DNA from: Latrodectus hesperus
Lineage: Eukaryota > Arthropoda > Arachnida > Araneae > Theridiidae
Assembly (NCBI GenBank): GCA_037975125.1
Contig: CM075850.1
Span: forward strand, 74,071,890-74,135,889
Direction of reading: 5' to 3'
Length of the DNA stretch: 64,000 nucleotides
How positions within the stretch are numbered: the first letter of the stretch is position 1; every line of letters starts with the position of its first letter. Below, one piece after another: positions 1 through 14,000 of the stretch. The notes under the pieces were generated by a model that did not search any database, had not been told where the DNA came from, and worked only from the letters and a program-made list of their open reading frames with translations. A program made the position numbers and the translations under genes.

Positions 1-559
1 GTACCTAACAGCTAGAATTAATAATATAATTTCGTGAAGTAGTAAGAGAATGTAATTATAAACAATTTGTAAATATGTAAGATATGAGTTTAAAATTATT
101 CATTTTTGCGTTTTTAATACAGACAACCATTAACTTTCCCTTTTGGTCTTTTGAATATGGACTTTGCATTTGAAATATATGCAGGCAATTTATTACATTA
201 AGTATTAATATTAATGCGAGTAATTTTTCTCATTTCAATGAAGTTCTTTTTAAATTTGGTAAGTGTTTACACTAAGAGTATTTTAAAAAGAATTTATAAG
301 TCTTAAAATACGCAATTACATATTCATTGTTATAAATATCAAATAAACGCAACAAATTATTTTTTAAAATTTAAAAATTCGGAAGTCTTATTCCCTGAAC
401 AGGCCAAGTTTCAAAGAAATTTGTTAGATATTGGTTAATAAAATTCAAAAAAAATTATGGTGTTGCAATTATAACAAACACTCACAATTGAAATCAACAC
501 GCATTAGTTTGCTAAACAATAGTTACAAAACTGAACACAGAAGTTCATATGTGTATCAG

Positions 560-1290
560 AGCTTTATGCAGTTTCCTACTAGAAACAAGGCAGTTTGAGT
601 TTCTGTAGAACTGCTCCCATTCTTTCAACGACACAATTTCTGGATTTTAGAGTATTCTCGAAGCAGGGTGTGATTCGGTCTCTCCAGAGGATGCTCTATA
701 TAATTCGAGTCAAGTGATCCGACTAGTCAATCTTTTCGGCAAATATTTTCCCTTTCCAAGAAAAATCATTAATCAGGTATTATGTGGTTGTACCTTATAG
801 AGTTCATTCAAATAAAATCAGGACAAACTGTACCTCTGAAAATGCAAACATAGAGGTATAAGATCTCACTTTAATGTCTCCCATAAATCATATAGAATCT
901 TCCAAGTTAGAGGTGTGTGACCATCCAATATGCTTGTGCCGATCAAGTAATCAATTGCTTGTAAATTTGGTGGCAAGAAACAGGTCTCGAGACTCTTGAT
1001 ATGAATATACGAAGATGAGGCATTGTTTATTCTGAAATGGATCTCAGAGATGAGAATATTTGCCCATCGATCTGTGTACCATATTAAATGGACTCCTTTT
1101 TCCCCGCAAAAGAGACAGTAACATAAAATCTTCCAAAATAGAATATTTTCTTCTGAAACATTTTGGAAATTTCTAGTTGATACTTGAAACTCTTTTTCAT
1201 GGCTTCATAAGCTTCAAGAGTTAAGGAACTGTAACAACCCAATTATATATTGTTGCAATTGCCAAATAGCGATCTATAACCGAAATTGCT
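560..1290 (-). mobile_element. Decayed Tc1-like transposase
   Basis: Read on the minus strand, pieces in several frames follow the order of a Tc1-family transposase: DRYLAIAT near 1235-1275, a stretch open from 1204 down to 866 containing FRINNASS, LETCFLPPN and SILDGHTPL, then LYVCIFRGTVCPDFI, then SLDSNYIEH near 700-725 (cf. the SPDLNPIE block with the third catalytic acid). Frameshifts and stops separate the blocks, so it is dead. It lies in the last visible lipase intron. It may extend to about 1445. Confidence 0.62.
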
Positions 1291-1946
1291 CTAAAACAAC
1301 TTTGTTCAGGTTTTCTTATGAGGAATCTGATAGCCCTTTCATTGTTTTCTTAATTTTGACAGAGTACTGGATTAATTTTTATATGGGTTTGAGATTGGCC
1401 TGCTTCTGGTCTCTCCACGCGATACGCCGCATCATTCCATCACCAAAACATTAATATGGTTACTCATATGTTAAAACTTAATCATTGTAAAAAGATATCA
1501 AATAGTACAATAATTCAAAAGTGTGTATTTTGACAAGCAGGCTTGTGAAGCTTATTCTTTCAATAGTTTTGTCTACACATCCATATATGTTTTTACGTAT
1601 TTCATCCAAACGATTAATACCTTTGTTTCGAAACACCGACTTCATAATTCGTTTTTTTTTTTAAGTAAATTTGTGAAAATGTGAAAATTGTAGAAAAACG
1701 TACCATAAGTTATTAACATTAATGAAAGAAATCTAATTTTTATTAGTGTTATACACAAAATTTCATTTATAAAGTTTTCCTGAAACTTTCTTGCCTAAAT
1801 TTTTTTAACATTTAACTAAAGGGAGTATTTTTAAAATATGATAAAACTTTTAATAACATAAATAATATTTAAGCACAAGGAACGCCCTGAAAAATATTAA
1901 TACATATCAAAACGACTAAAATTGAAACATTTTAAGAAATACCAAC

Positions 1947-2063
1947 CTCGATGAATTCCTATTTTTGGCAATATGGACAAAGGAGAATAGTGGCATCCGG
2001 GTTGGTCCCTACCTCCGTTAGGAAAGAAATCGATATGGCCCACATTCGCCACAATTCCCATTC
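1947..2063 (-). CDS. Lipase exon 6: GHIDFFPNGG segment
   Basis: The acceptor is TTTTTCTTAG. In phase 1 it reads GMGIVANVGHIDFFPNGGRD, then QPGC, the conserved block before the lid. It continues 15 residues to a donor I place at 1946 (GTTGGT). That donor is weak; a GT three bases further on is an alternative. The next exon, expected to carry the catalytic His (HLRS-type block), is not found between 1 and 1946. Confidence 0.82.
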
Positions 2064-5000
2064 CTAAGAAAAAGCAAATTTTTATCTACAAAAACAACCA
2101 ATAATCTTAAAAATAATTCAAAGTAATTGAAATTAAATATCCCTGGTAAAAAAGAGTATCTTTTAATCATCTATATAGAATCCCCAATCAATAATTTTCT
2201 AATTCCCAAAATGTTTTCGTTTTGAATTCTAATCGACACTTTGATTCATAAATTGAGTGCAGATGTTATTTGAGGAATTTTCTGTAATTTATTTGATTTA
2301 AGAGTATTTCTATTATAAATATAGGGTCATTTAATAAAATTTATACTGTTGACAGGTGTTAGTTTCCTGTTCCTTCATTAGCTTTTTTAATCAGGAAATT
2401 AAAATCAAATACATTTTCGAATTAAAGCTCGTTTGCGTAATCCTTGAAAGTTAATCATTCATACATGAAACTCTTTTCTATTTATATAGTAAGAAATATG
2501 CGATTTAGTTTAATACATTAATTAACATTATGATGACTAAAATATAACCTTGTAAATGTATCGCTCTCATCATCTTATTTTTTTTATGGGAAAATGGCTG
2601 AAATTAGAACCCGCTATGCCCTGGTTGGTTAGAGCATCGTTCTCATTACTGGAAAGTAGTAAGCCCAAATCTCTATTTAACCATTCCATAAATCTTCTAT
2701 CGAATCTCTGTTTAACAGTTCTATCTATTTAACCGAAGATCCGTTGTGCTCAAAGATACGAATTGTTGAACCGAAGGTTAGAGATGTGTTCTGTTATATT
2801 TTAGATTATAAATATTATGTAACATAGCAAATGTCACAAATTCAATCTTAACTTCCCTTATATGTGGCTTTTTTGAAATGTAAAAAACAGCACACGGAGC
2901 TTTCTTTGAGGTTATACATAACTTTCCCTGGTATAAACCGCGTTTGCCTGGTTAGTTAAAGCGTCGTTCTTACTGTCAGAAGGTAGTAATTTCGAATCCC
3001 AGCTTAACCGAAGTTCCATCGTGTTCATTCAAGACAGCCGGGGAATGTTAAAACTGGACGTGGTCGCAATGTCCTCCAAGTGAAATGATAGCTCTTGGGG
3101 TGGCAAGCCAAGGATTGGAGAGCTTCTGCTAGGTCCTTCCTTCAAAATCACGAAGACTCCGCTCGGTTGCTTCTATCTAACTGGTAGAGCTCAACTCTAG
3201 GTTAGGTACAGAGACACATGCTAATGCAACAACTTCTCCTGGTACGTATCACTATCAGTGTAATCGGAGCTCCAGTGGCTCAGTAGCTTCACGCCTCTTC
3301 CCGGTAAGATCTGCAAAGTGAAGCATCATTTGTAGCCGGCAGTGATTCAGAGGGTGACCATATTCTCCCTCACTGGGCTGCTGGAGCTCCGTGGGTTGGG
3401 GTCGTGTCCACGTTAATATGTGACGGGCAAACTCCTTCGGCTGCTTTGGCGTTGATGTGGAGAGAAGGGTGCCAGCTCAGATGTGACTTCGTCATCTGAC
3501 CGTGGTTCAAAATTGCTGGGCACTTTATGATGGGCGAGTATTCCAAACCCGTTACCTAAATATGCAGTCCGGGACTCGCTTACACAGATATGTATGTATG
3601 TATCAGTGTTATCCAGCATAGGACATCGCGGAATTTAGCTTATTAGTTTGTCTTTTGTTTAGCGTCACAAATTTATAAAAGACGTATTTTTTTATTTGTT
3701 AATCTAGTTAAACTTCTATGAAAGCAAACCGCTTAACAGAAGGATTATTCAATATCAGAAAAATAAATTGCATTGGAAACTTATAGAGTAACAAAATATA
3801 ACGTGACTAAGAGACTATAACATAACTAATATAACATGACTCACGTGGTTAATGTTTTTATTTAATGCAACAATTGAGAGTGATAATTCTCTTTATCGCT
3901 TCGTTATTGAAGTTTTTTATGAATCGGATTGTACACCTTTTTCTGCTCTTTATGTCAACATAGTGCGTGCTTCATTGTATATAATATAATCAAGTGTTTA
4001 CATAAAACTGTTCATCAAGGTCATAGAAATTTGTTGTTAGTTACAATAAATTCTTTCATAATTTTAAAATCACGTGATTCGATTGTCACAATATTGGAAG
4101 AATAGTTATATTTTTTTTGCAAATCTTTTTTCTAAATTAAATAAAGGCAGTATTCAATAAGCTATTTAGAAAAAGGAGACGCAAATATAAACTACTACAA
4201 AAATAACCTTCTAATTTTACTATTATTATGTTTTGTTTTCTGTAATCCAAAATCCAATACTATAAAATATTTTTGAAATTCTAGAAATTTGGAAATTTTT
4301 CGCGGATGAATGCATTTTCAGCATTTTTTACATTTAATAGTTTAGGATTTATAAGCGACAGCCTTATCTATTTAATTGAACCTTTGATGAATTGAACTTG
4401 TTATACACGTACATACCATTCATTTTTTGTTTCATTTTTTTTTTCAGAATACTTATTTTTACAAAAAATCAGTCCTCATCTTACTTGGTAAGAAATATTT
4501 CATCAACTGTACAAAATATTCATTTCGCCAAGAGAAAAAAAAATTTCCCCTAAGGATAAAATATCTTATGTTTAAAAAATAGTTATTTTTAGACGAAATG
4601 TTTCGAATTTGAATGGCTTTATTTCACAATGAATTATCTTGAATTCATTTACGTGTAAGAAACAAAATTTTCTTGTTAATTTTGGCTGTAATTTAAATAT
4701 AAGTGTTCTAAAATAAATGAGGCATAGCAATGGTACAATTTAGAAAATTGCCACTGCTGATTTTATAAGCTACTAGAGAAAAAATATTGACGCATAAAAT
4801 ATTTGATTTTAGTTCCTCTGTGTGAATGGTCTTTCACGATTATACTGTAATAAAATTATTCACCAAAAATAGGTGAAAACGGAATCAAAGAAATCTGAAT
4901 TTCCAATACGAAAAATATTTTTATAACTAGTTAGAGCATATTTCTTACCATTAAAATAACTTGAAGAACAATTTTCACAACTAGTTAAATACTAAATAGT

Positions 5001-8000
5001 ACCAAACAATATAATTGTTCTGTTTACTTATTGCTCAATAGTTGTTTTTAAGAAAAGCTAAATAAATTGTCATTCACAGATCCAATGGATTTCAATATCC
5101 ACTTGAATCTGTGAATGCCAATCTATTTATTCGATTCCCATTTCGGGACAAATATCCACTCCCGAGATGAGAATCGAATCCACGAGCTGACGAACCAAAA
5201 AGCAGAGCTATGACCATTCTGCCAGTTCTGCATAAAACGATATAATGGGTTTGTGATAGATTTGCAACCTTTGAGCAAGATTAAAAGATAGGAATTTATG
5301 ACCTTCTAGTCAAAAATTACGCATGCATTGTTATTTTTTTTCATTAGTGCGTTTAACTGCAAACACTATTATTTAACTTTCCTTACAATTAGCGTCTTGT
5401 AATAAAATAAACATGATCTTACATAAGCCTTCGGATATGGAAGGCTCTTTTAGAGGTCCTATAATGTTTATAGGACGCCTTTTGAAAGTTGAAAAATTTG
5501 TCAAAGAACGTCTCTAGTCCATATCTTTAATACCATATGAGAACTATAACAATAGAATCATATCAAACTTTATATAACCATTATGAATTAATATAGCCTT
5601 AATTTCTACGATTCTGAATAAAGACATAAAAAATTAGACCTTGATTGGTTATTTCAACATAACATTTGAATTTGTATATTTTATCATTTGTGTAATTAAA
5701 CTTGTTCAGTTCTATAATGCACTTCAGAAGTATACAACCTTTTCAATAAATTTACCAAGAAAAAGTTTATATTTAGATTTAAATTATATCTTTATTATCA
5801 GTTTAAATTAAATATCTGAAATAAATTAATTTGTGTGTAAAATTATCAAATCTGAATATTGTATACTGCATTGTGTATATAGTATTATTTTTAAAAAAAT
5901 GTGTGAACTAATTTTGTTTTATACCATAACTACATTACATGGTTGATGGAGTGTAATAATTTATAATAAAATTTTATTTAACATTTTTAAAATTTATAGT
6001 AAAATTTTTTAAAATATTGAATATTCCCGCGTTTTTTTTACAAAAACATAAATCAGAAATCTATGAAATTTGATTATCATTAACTTTTAGTTTGATTTGG
6101 TTTTCGTTTGACAATGGTCATTTTTTGCATAAAATGCTAACTGACTGGGACTTACAATTTAAAGTGGATTGCGAATTATCATAAACATCCATCCATTATG
6201 TGGGATTCGAATTTATGAATTGTTGAATCAAATTCCAGAAATTTAAATATTCGGCTGGCTTATCGACCTATCATTAACTAATAATGGAAGTTATATTTAA
6301 TATAAAGCTTACTTATTTAATACTTTATTTTGTTTGCAACCACAAAGCAGTTTTCCTAAGAAGCTTTCCAATATTTATTTTACAAAGATAATAATTTAAT
6401 ATGTTTATTTCTAAGAGAGTATTTTTGAATTTCAGGGATTATTAGAATTTAGCGAAAATATACCAACTATTTAAGGAAATATTTACATTATATTCTATTA
6501 GGAAACTTTAAAATTTCCATTTAAAGCATTATATAAATATCAACAATTCTTCACAATGGAGAAAATTTAATTCTACAAAATGAGAAAAATGACTATTATT
6601 TCTTTCATTATTGAAAGAAGAATTTTTCCTTCACATAATAAATGAATTTATCTTGCAGTTCATCAAAATTACCTTCTAGGAAATTTGTGCCAGCGTCCGT
6701 GTGTATCACGTCAACAAACTTGGCGTCACCGGCATCCAACCTATCTTCCAACGCAGTTTGATAAAATCTTGGTCCAGGAGGGTCCAGTCCTTTACAAATA
6801 CAGTTTAATTTCAGAAATAACGACATTAATTATCTAAATCAGAAAATTTATAACTAAGGAAGTTTAAAGTTTAAAAATAGATACAATTAAAGAAATACAA
6901 AAAGACTACATTCTATAGAATGAGCTTTAGTATTTAATAAATTAGATTTACCCCTATCAACTAATTTTAATCTTATTTTATGAATATTGTTATAGTCTTT
7001 ACATGTGCAACAGAAAATTTGCTTGAGAGAATCATACGAGTTATTGTTTGATTTGGTTTGATTGTCGCTCAACGGTCATTTTTTTGCACACGAGGGCTAA
7101 TTAGACCGGGACTTACAATTTAAAGTGGATACCGAACCACTACAAACATCCATGCCCAAGGTAGGATTCGAACCCACGAACTTTTGAACCGAAGGCAAGA
7201 GCCACACGTGTATTCGATTAGTTTATATGCATACAGTTTTTATTTTGAACAGCGTTAACAGAAATCCAATATTTTCTTATTTTCAATTCAAGTTTAAAAG
7301 GTAATGCTTAATTTAAAAATTAAATAAGACAAACTTTATGTTTAAAAAGATACTGTATAACAATCGCAACAGCAAAAAAAAAATTATATTGTGGTTTAAT
7401 TTGTAGAAGTGTGAGGAAAATAAATTTTTATTTGCAATATCGTTAAGCTTTTTCGAAGAGTGAATACTTAGAATTTTTTTATTCATTTAACAGTACGAAA
7501 GAAAAATTTTAACAGAAAAAATTCCCGCCTTTTTTTACGTGCTTTCATAATGATGAAAACTCTATAAAAAGAAGCATGCATAAACGAGGATAAAAAAGAA
7601 ACAGCCACAAATAATGGATTGTGAATGAATGAAAAAACGGGTGGAGACTTACCGGATATCCGGCCCAGATGGGGAACCGCATGGCCGACCCTGCCTGCGA
7701 TATGACAGCCTAAGCTGTGCCCGATCAGGTGAAAGTGGGAGGGCTCAGCACCTGTCTCGTCCTGATGCCAAAAATATAAAACTTTCATTTAATTATCGCA
7801 AATAAAAACTATATTTACTACTATTTAAATATGTATCTATTGATGCAGTTTCAAGTTGCGTATTGATTTACTATACCAACTATTTCAAAAAACTAGACTT
7901 CTAAAATTAAAGGTGAAAAATACTAAATTAGATGGCTAAATACATAGTTATTTTGAAAAGAATTCAAAACATTTTGTTTGTATAAATAATAAAAGCATTT

Positions 8001-11000
8001 TCATTACTTTTATTAATTAGAAAGTATATTTACAAAAGCTAAATTTTTGGAGTTCTTATAATAAATTTTCTGTTACTTTTGAAACTCATTTTTTAGTGCA
8101 TAGAAATACATAGCATCTTTTAAAATGTCCAATCATTGGGTTTATTCAAATATAATTTAAAACCTCTGTCCTGGTAAAATGGATAAGAGAGATGTAAATC
8201 TGTAATTATATGCAATGAATTCTTGCATCGACATTCAAAACATTAGCATCTTTTTCTTGCATCAAAAATCCCTTAGAACTTCAGTGCTAGACACTGACTA
8301 TAATCAATATAAAAAAATGAATGAAAACAAAGAACAAAATTTTACATCTCCAGTTCTAGACTTTATTTCAATTCAATTGAGAATTCAAATAAATTTGCGG
8401 TTCAAAAATTTATTTTTTGCAAAGTTATTATGTTAATAAATTGAAACTAAACTCAATGACACTAGCCCGTGGGGCCTAGGCTTGCATTGCCCATATGTTT
8501 TCTTTACGAGTGACCAGGGTGCGAAGTATATGCCCCGGTTAGGTGATCAGCCTAACGTGAAATTCCCAGTGTTTAGTTCCCAAGCCTGGTGTTCAATTTT
8601 ATCAACCTATTGAAGGAATGAATGTAAGGTTGAATCGATATTGCCGGGCCCGAAGATCGAACCTCGAACTTATGTCTTTAGAAAGCGAATCATTACCACA
8701 GCTCCTCTGGATTTATTATGTTAATAAATTCGTTAATTTTTCATAAAATTATAAAGGATGCGAATATTCGTTTGCCTTCTCATTTACATTTTACGCTTAT
8801 TCAAACCACTACAAACACATTGAAACTCGATGTGGGAATAGAAACCACAACTATTGAATTGAAAGTCAGAAACTAATCTTTTTAACTACTAGTAACGGAA
8901 ACTATATATTATACATGTAGTTACTTTTTAAGATCAGTTTCTTCTTAAGGAAAATATTTTAAAAAGACTGCTCATAAAACAATAAGGAACAAAAATTGTT
9001 TTTGCACACATTAGCACACAAATAACAATAGAAGTTTTCAAAAACACCTGTCAAAATTTCTTCAGACGGAAAGGGAACCGCAATTACATCGAATACACAG
9101 CTTATTTGTGTAAAACATTTAAAAATAAGAATATTGCACACTGCTTATAAAGATAATGGGTTAAAAAAAAACACAAGAAACTATTGTGTTTGCTATAAAT
9201 TATACAGCTATGTTTTAAGGAACCAAAGTATCTCAGTTTCTTTTTCTCTTAGAAACATATCTTGCAATTTTATTACAAATTTACGTCACATTTAAATTAC
9301 ATTTTGCATACTTAGTGGTATATTCTATACTTATTTTTATGCGATTATAAATCACATTTGAAGTTGTACAGTAGATTAATTCTCAATATATTTTGAGTCA
9401 AATTAATAAATTATGACTTAGTTTTGAATTACATTACGAAATCGATGCTATAAGTCGACACCATCAATATTTCAATTAACTCCGTCTAATAGTTCCGTCA
9501 CATGACACAGGATTGAAACGAGTTGATCTTTCCTTGGTGAAGTTTCTGAACTAGATCTTTACCAGACAGGCAGTGATTCTTATACTAATCAGGCTACTTT
9601 AAGTATATGTTGCCATCAAAACAACAATTGTCAGCTGAATCAAAGATCGATATAACTATTCTTTAGTTACAAAACCAATGCTATTTTAACGGTTAGAACA
9701 CTAAAGAGAAAATGTTTAAGTATTTTTACCAAATTATTTTTCAAGATTACCAAACTGCTAGATTTATCATAACTATGAAATTTAGAACCAAAAATATATC
9801 TTTTTGATGCATAGATTATGTTTTACATTTTTATATTATTATATTAGAATACATGAAATTATGAACATGATTTTTTAATAGAAAGTTATCAGTAAAAATA
9901 AATCACTTTTATGTAACATCTGTATTTCTACAATAAATGTTTTACAGCTACATAATCATAATTGATTTTATTGCTTTGATTAGTAATAAAGTATTTTAAG
10001 TCAAATTTAAAATTATCTTAAGTTACTGCAATTCTCCAACAAATTTAATGTTCCATAAAAATATTTGTCATAAAATTATAATATATGCTATAAAATTTTA
10101 TTTTTGAGTTTTGAATACAGAAATTACACCTCATTTTTTGTACATAAGATATACTCAAAAAAAGTGTGCGATTTTGAATGTCATCAGAAATAGTTTAAAT
10201 ATATTAAGTTTTGAAACAAAGGTATATGAATTTCATATTGCTTATTCATATGCTAATTTGATTTATCATTCTATAATAAATTTCTGGATATGAGCACTAA
10301 ATCGGTTGATGTTACGATTTAAAGTAGTTTTCAAATTATTATAAACATCCTCGAATGAGATGAGTTGAATTTGCGGGGCGAAGTCCAGAATAAGAAAATT
10401 GACTGGCAAGAATCAAACCTATGAAATACATATTTATCTGAGAGGTCATAATTCTGATTTCCAACTACCAACTCGGCACCAAATTTTGCTGCTTTCCAGT
10501 AAGCCTAATTCTTTCACACATAGAATCATAATGATTTTGTATATAAAAGATATAATAATTGTCTGTTTAATGGAACTAAATTACAATTAAGAATTAAACA
10601 AAAAGATTCAGTAATTTTGGTAAGAAAATTGCATTGATTTATCTTCATTAGTTTTATTGTTTATTAAATTCGACTGTTTTTTAATTTAAAATTTATTTTA
10701 AAATATTTTAAATTAATTCGAGTTTACCACTATTTAAAATTTGCATTTTATGAAATGCACTTTTGAAATAATTGGTATATATTGTTTATTATAGTTTAAA
10801 AATGTTACCATGTATAAAGCATGTAATAAAAGTTTCTCTCAGTGGTCACTTTTTACTTTCGAGGGATAATTAGACTCATAACATTTTTAAATAAGCATTC
10901 AAGTACAAATAGTAACGCAAATCTTAAGTGATTGCAACAAAACCTACGCAAGAATAAATGATCCAAACGGGGAAATGGTAATTTCAAGAAACTGAAATGT

Positions 11001-14000
11001 TTTAATTCAATTTTTTTTCTATATTAGACCTACTCTTATTGGGGCCTATAGTTTTAATTGGCTCTCGAAACCTACCCGCAAATTAAGTCTAACGAAAAAA
11101 CATAATTTATTAGATTTTTAAATAAATTAAAGAGCATTTTATTTTTATCCCCATGATATTTTGCCAGTTAACTGAAATATTTAAATAATAAATCCGATCA
11201 ACATATTTTAATAAACAATAATTTCAGAATATTTTACTTGCTGAAAACTCTTAATGTATCATTTATATTAGTTCAATATTTTAGTGACTAATATAAAGAC
11301 AATGAAAAAAAAATATTTATATAAATGCAGAAAGATTAATTGAAAATCGAATATTATTATTACATAGTTTTCCCGAATTGTTTGAAAATCAGGTACGATA
11401 GAAACGTTTACATATTAAAAAGTTTAAACTTTGAAAAATTACGCAAGATTTTTTGAAATATTTTCAAGAACTCAAAAAGATTCTATACCATCAAATTTTG
11501 CAAAGGAAAAAATGATTCACACATAAATAAGAAACCTCAACAATACTTACAATAAGAAATTTAACTAGATTAGCTAATTCACTGGCAGTTTTTTTAGAAT
11601 TCACAATCGCCTGAGCGTACGGGAAATCATTGCCACAACCCCAATCTACCAGGATGACGTTGTACTCTCCTGTTGTGAGAAACTTCGTTTTCATTTTCTA
11701 GGAAAAAAAGTAGTAGGAAAAAAAAACAATAGTTATTCCACACTCAGAGAACTTAATTTTAAAAATTCTGTGCATAAGATTATATTAGGTATAAAACTAC
11801 ATAACAAGATAATAAGTTACAACTAAATGACTGTTGTAATTCACGTATTTTATTAAAATAAATTTCACTTAAAATGTCAAAATCTAAATACAAACATATA
11901 AAAACTATTAAAAAAGCACATTTTACGATATTAATATTTTGATATACTACCTTCCCCTGTGATTATATTACCATGCTTTGATGTATTTCGTTTCTAAGTA
12001 TTTCTGCAAGTTATTTGGCCCTTCATTGGCTTTATCTTAACGCTTTAAAAATATTACCATTATTCTTTTCAATAAGTCTTTTGAGTGTCTTATTGAGAAA
12101 TCTTCAATAGCAATAAAATATTTAATAGGATTTAAGAAACAAGTTACATAAGAGAAAATAATTGGTTTATGATACATTGCATATCTGTCAAGTATCATAA
12201 CCTTTACCATCTTATCGAGTCTATAAAATTTAAGCAAAAAATATCTGCCTTTTTGATTTCTTATAAATTATCACACCGCTCCCACTGTGCATTGTTTATT
12301 GCCACAAAAGTCTCGTGAAAAGACGTAACTCGCTTACACCAAGCTACTAATTTACGAACTGTAATCCTGAACCTTCTCTCATCAGAGAACATATTTTTTT
12401 TAGAAGTCTGGACTCTTATGAACATATTCATTTACAAAATCTAAACTCTCGTTTGCAAGAAATATTTTTTTTTCTAAGTTACATTAACAAGATGTGAGCA
12501 TTTTTTGAAAATTTATGAAGTCTTCACTAAAAGTTTTAACCAGCACTAATTTAGATGACCGTCCTATATGACTTCACTTCGAATGATGCATTGCACCCAG
12601 CAATGTTTCCAGTTCCCAGAAGTGATTTGCTTTCATTTCACAAGTTTAAGATAACTTTTCTTTTTTCTGGAAAAATATTAGTTCCTTTATAAAACCTAAT
12701 AGTTTATTCGAAAATTCTTTAGCATGTAATTCTTTAATTTAAGTTTAATATGCAGCTATCTGTTTCTTTGTATTCCTTTCTTTGAGTGCAAAAAAAGCAA
12801 ATTTTAAAAAATAATAAATAGTAATTGTTTTAAAAAATAGTAAATTTAATAATAAAAATAGTTATTTTGTTGTTAGATTTAAATTTATTCCTAAAAACAA
12901 TGTATAATATTTTTAAAGTGTTATTAAAAGTTATTATATAAAGAATAAAATAAAAATGAAATCATCATGGTATGATATTTAATTTTTAAGTATTTATTGT
13001 GTATTTTCATCTTAACTTTTTTGAGAAAGAATTCAGTCTCTTGATTTTTTAAATGAAGTTTTGTAGAAAAACTTTACCAAAATAATTAAAAAATAAAAAT
13101 TTTCAAGTCATCTGTATTTCTAAATTTTTTTAATCAAATATTAGCCAATAAAATAGAAATTGTGTACAGAAAAAAATATATCAAATTGAATATATTCTAG
13201 TGAAATTAGTTGAATTTGCGAATAAAATATTTTATTATAATTCAAACGAAGTGCAAAGTCGATGCCTGTTTACTCCAGATTATGAAAGCAATAACTTTAT
13301 TCGTTCGTAATGTTATCAGTTCCGATATTTCACTTTTAATTGCAAGGAATCAAATATTCAATCTATATAAGTAGGATACTGCCAAAATTGCAGATATATT
13401 TAATGAAATAAGTTGTAAAATTCTTTGCCATTCTGTTTATTTAAATAAAATTTTTTACATAAAAATTTGTTTTTCCAATTTGGTTTGATTTAATTTGTCG
13501 TGAAGAAGATGGCCGTACAACATGAAAACTACTTTTCAACTTATACGCAATATGAAATAAGACAAATTAGACATTGTGCCATCTAATGACTCATTCTAAG
13601 TCGTCTAACCACTATTACCAGCACAACATTATGTTACTGATTTCACAATCAATGAAAGCTTAATACCAAAAAATACTTCTTTTAAAAAGAAATTTCAAAG
13701 ATGATTTTTATTTTATTGTACCACAAACCATTTCAAAGTTAATTGGTTATAATAATAGAAAAATCACTAACTTTTCACAGTTACTCTCATTAATTGTGAA
13801 TGTTAATCCTATAAGTTCATATTAATTTTATTATGCGCTATAATAAGCAGCAACGTTTCTACCACAACTTCAATGTTGTGATGTGTCTCATAAACATAGC
13901 TAACCTTATTCAATCTAAGCTAATACACTTAAAAAAAAAAACTTGCTATCATTATTCGCAAATTCTTTGCAAAATACGTAATGGAAATGTATAATTTGCT

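Noticed and set aside
9480..9620. Slightly GC-richer patch considered as an exon
   Set aside because: No frame in lipase phase and no homology to the family; probably an old repeat.
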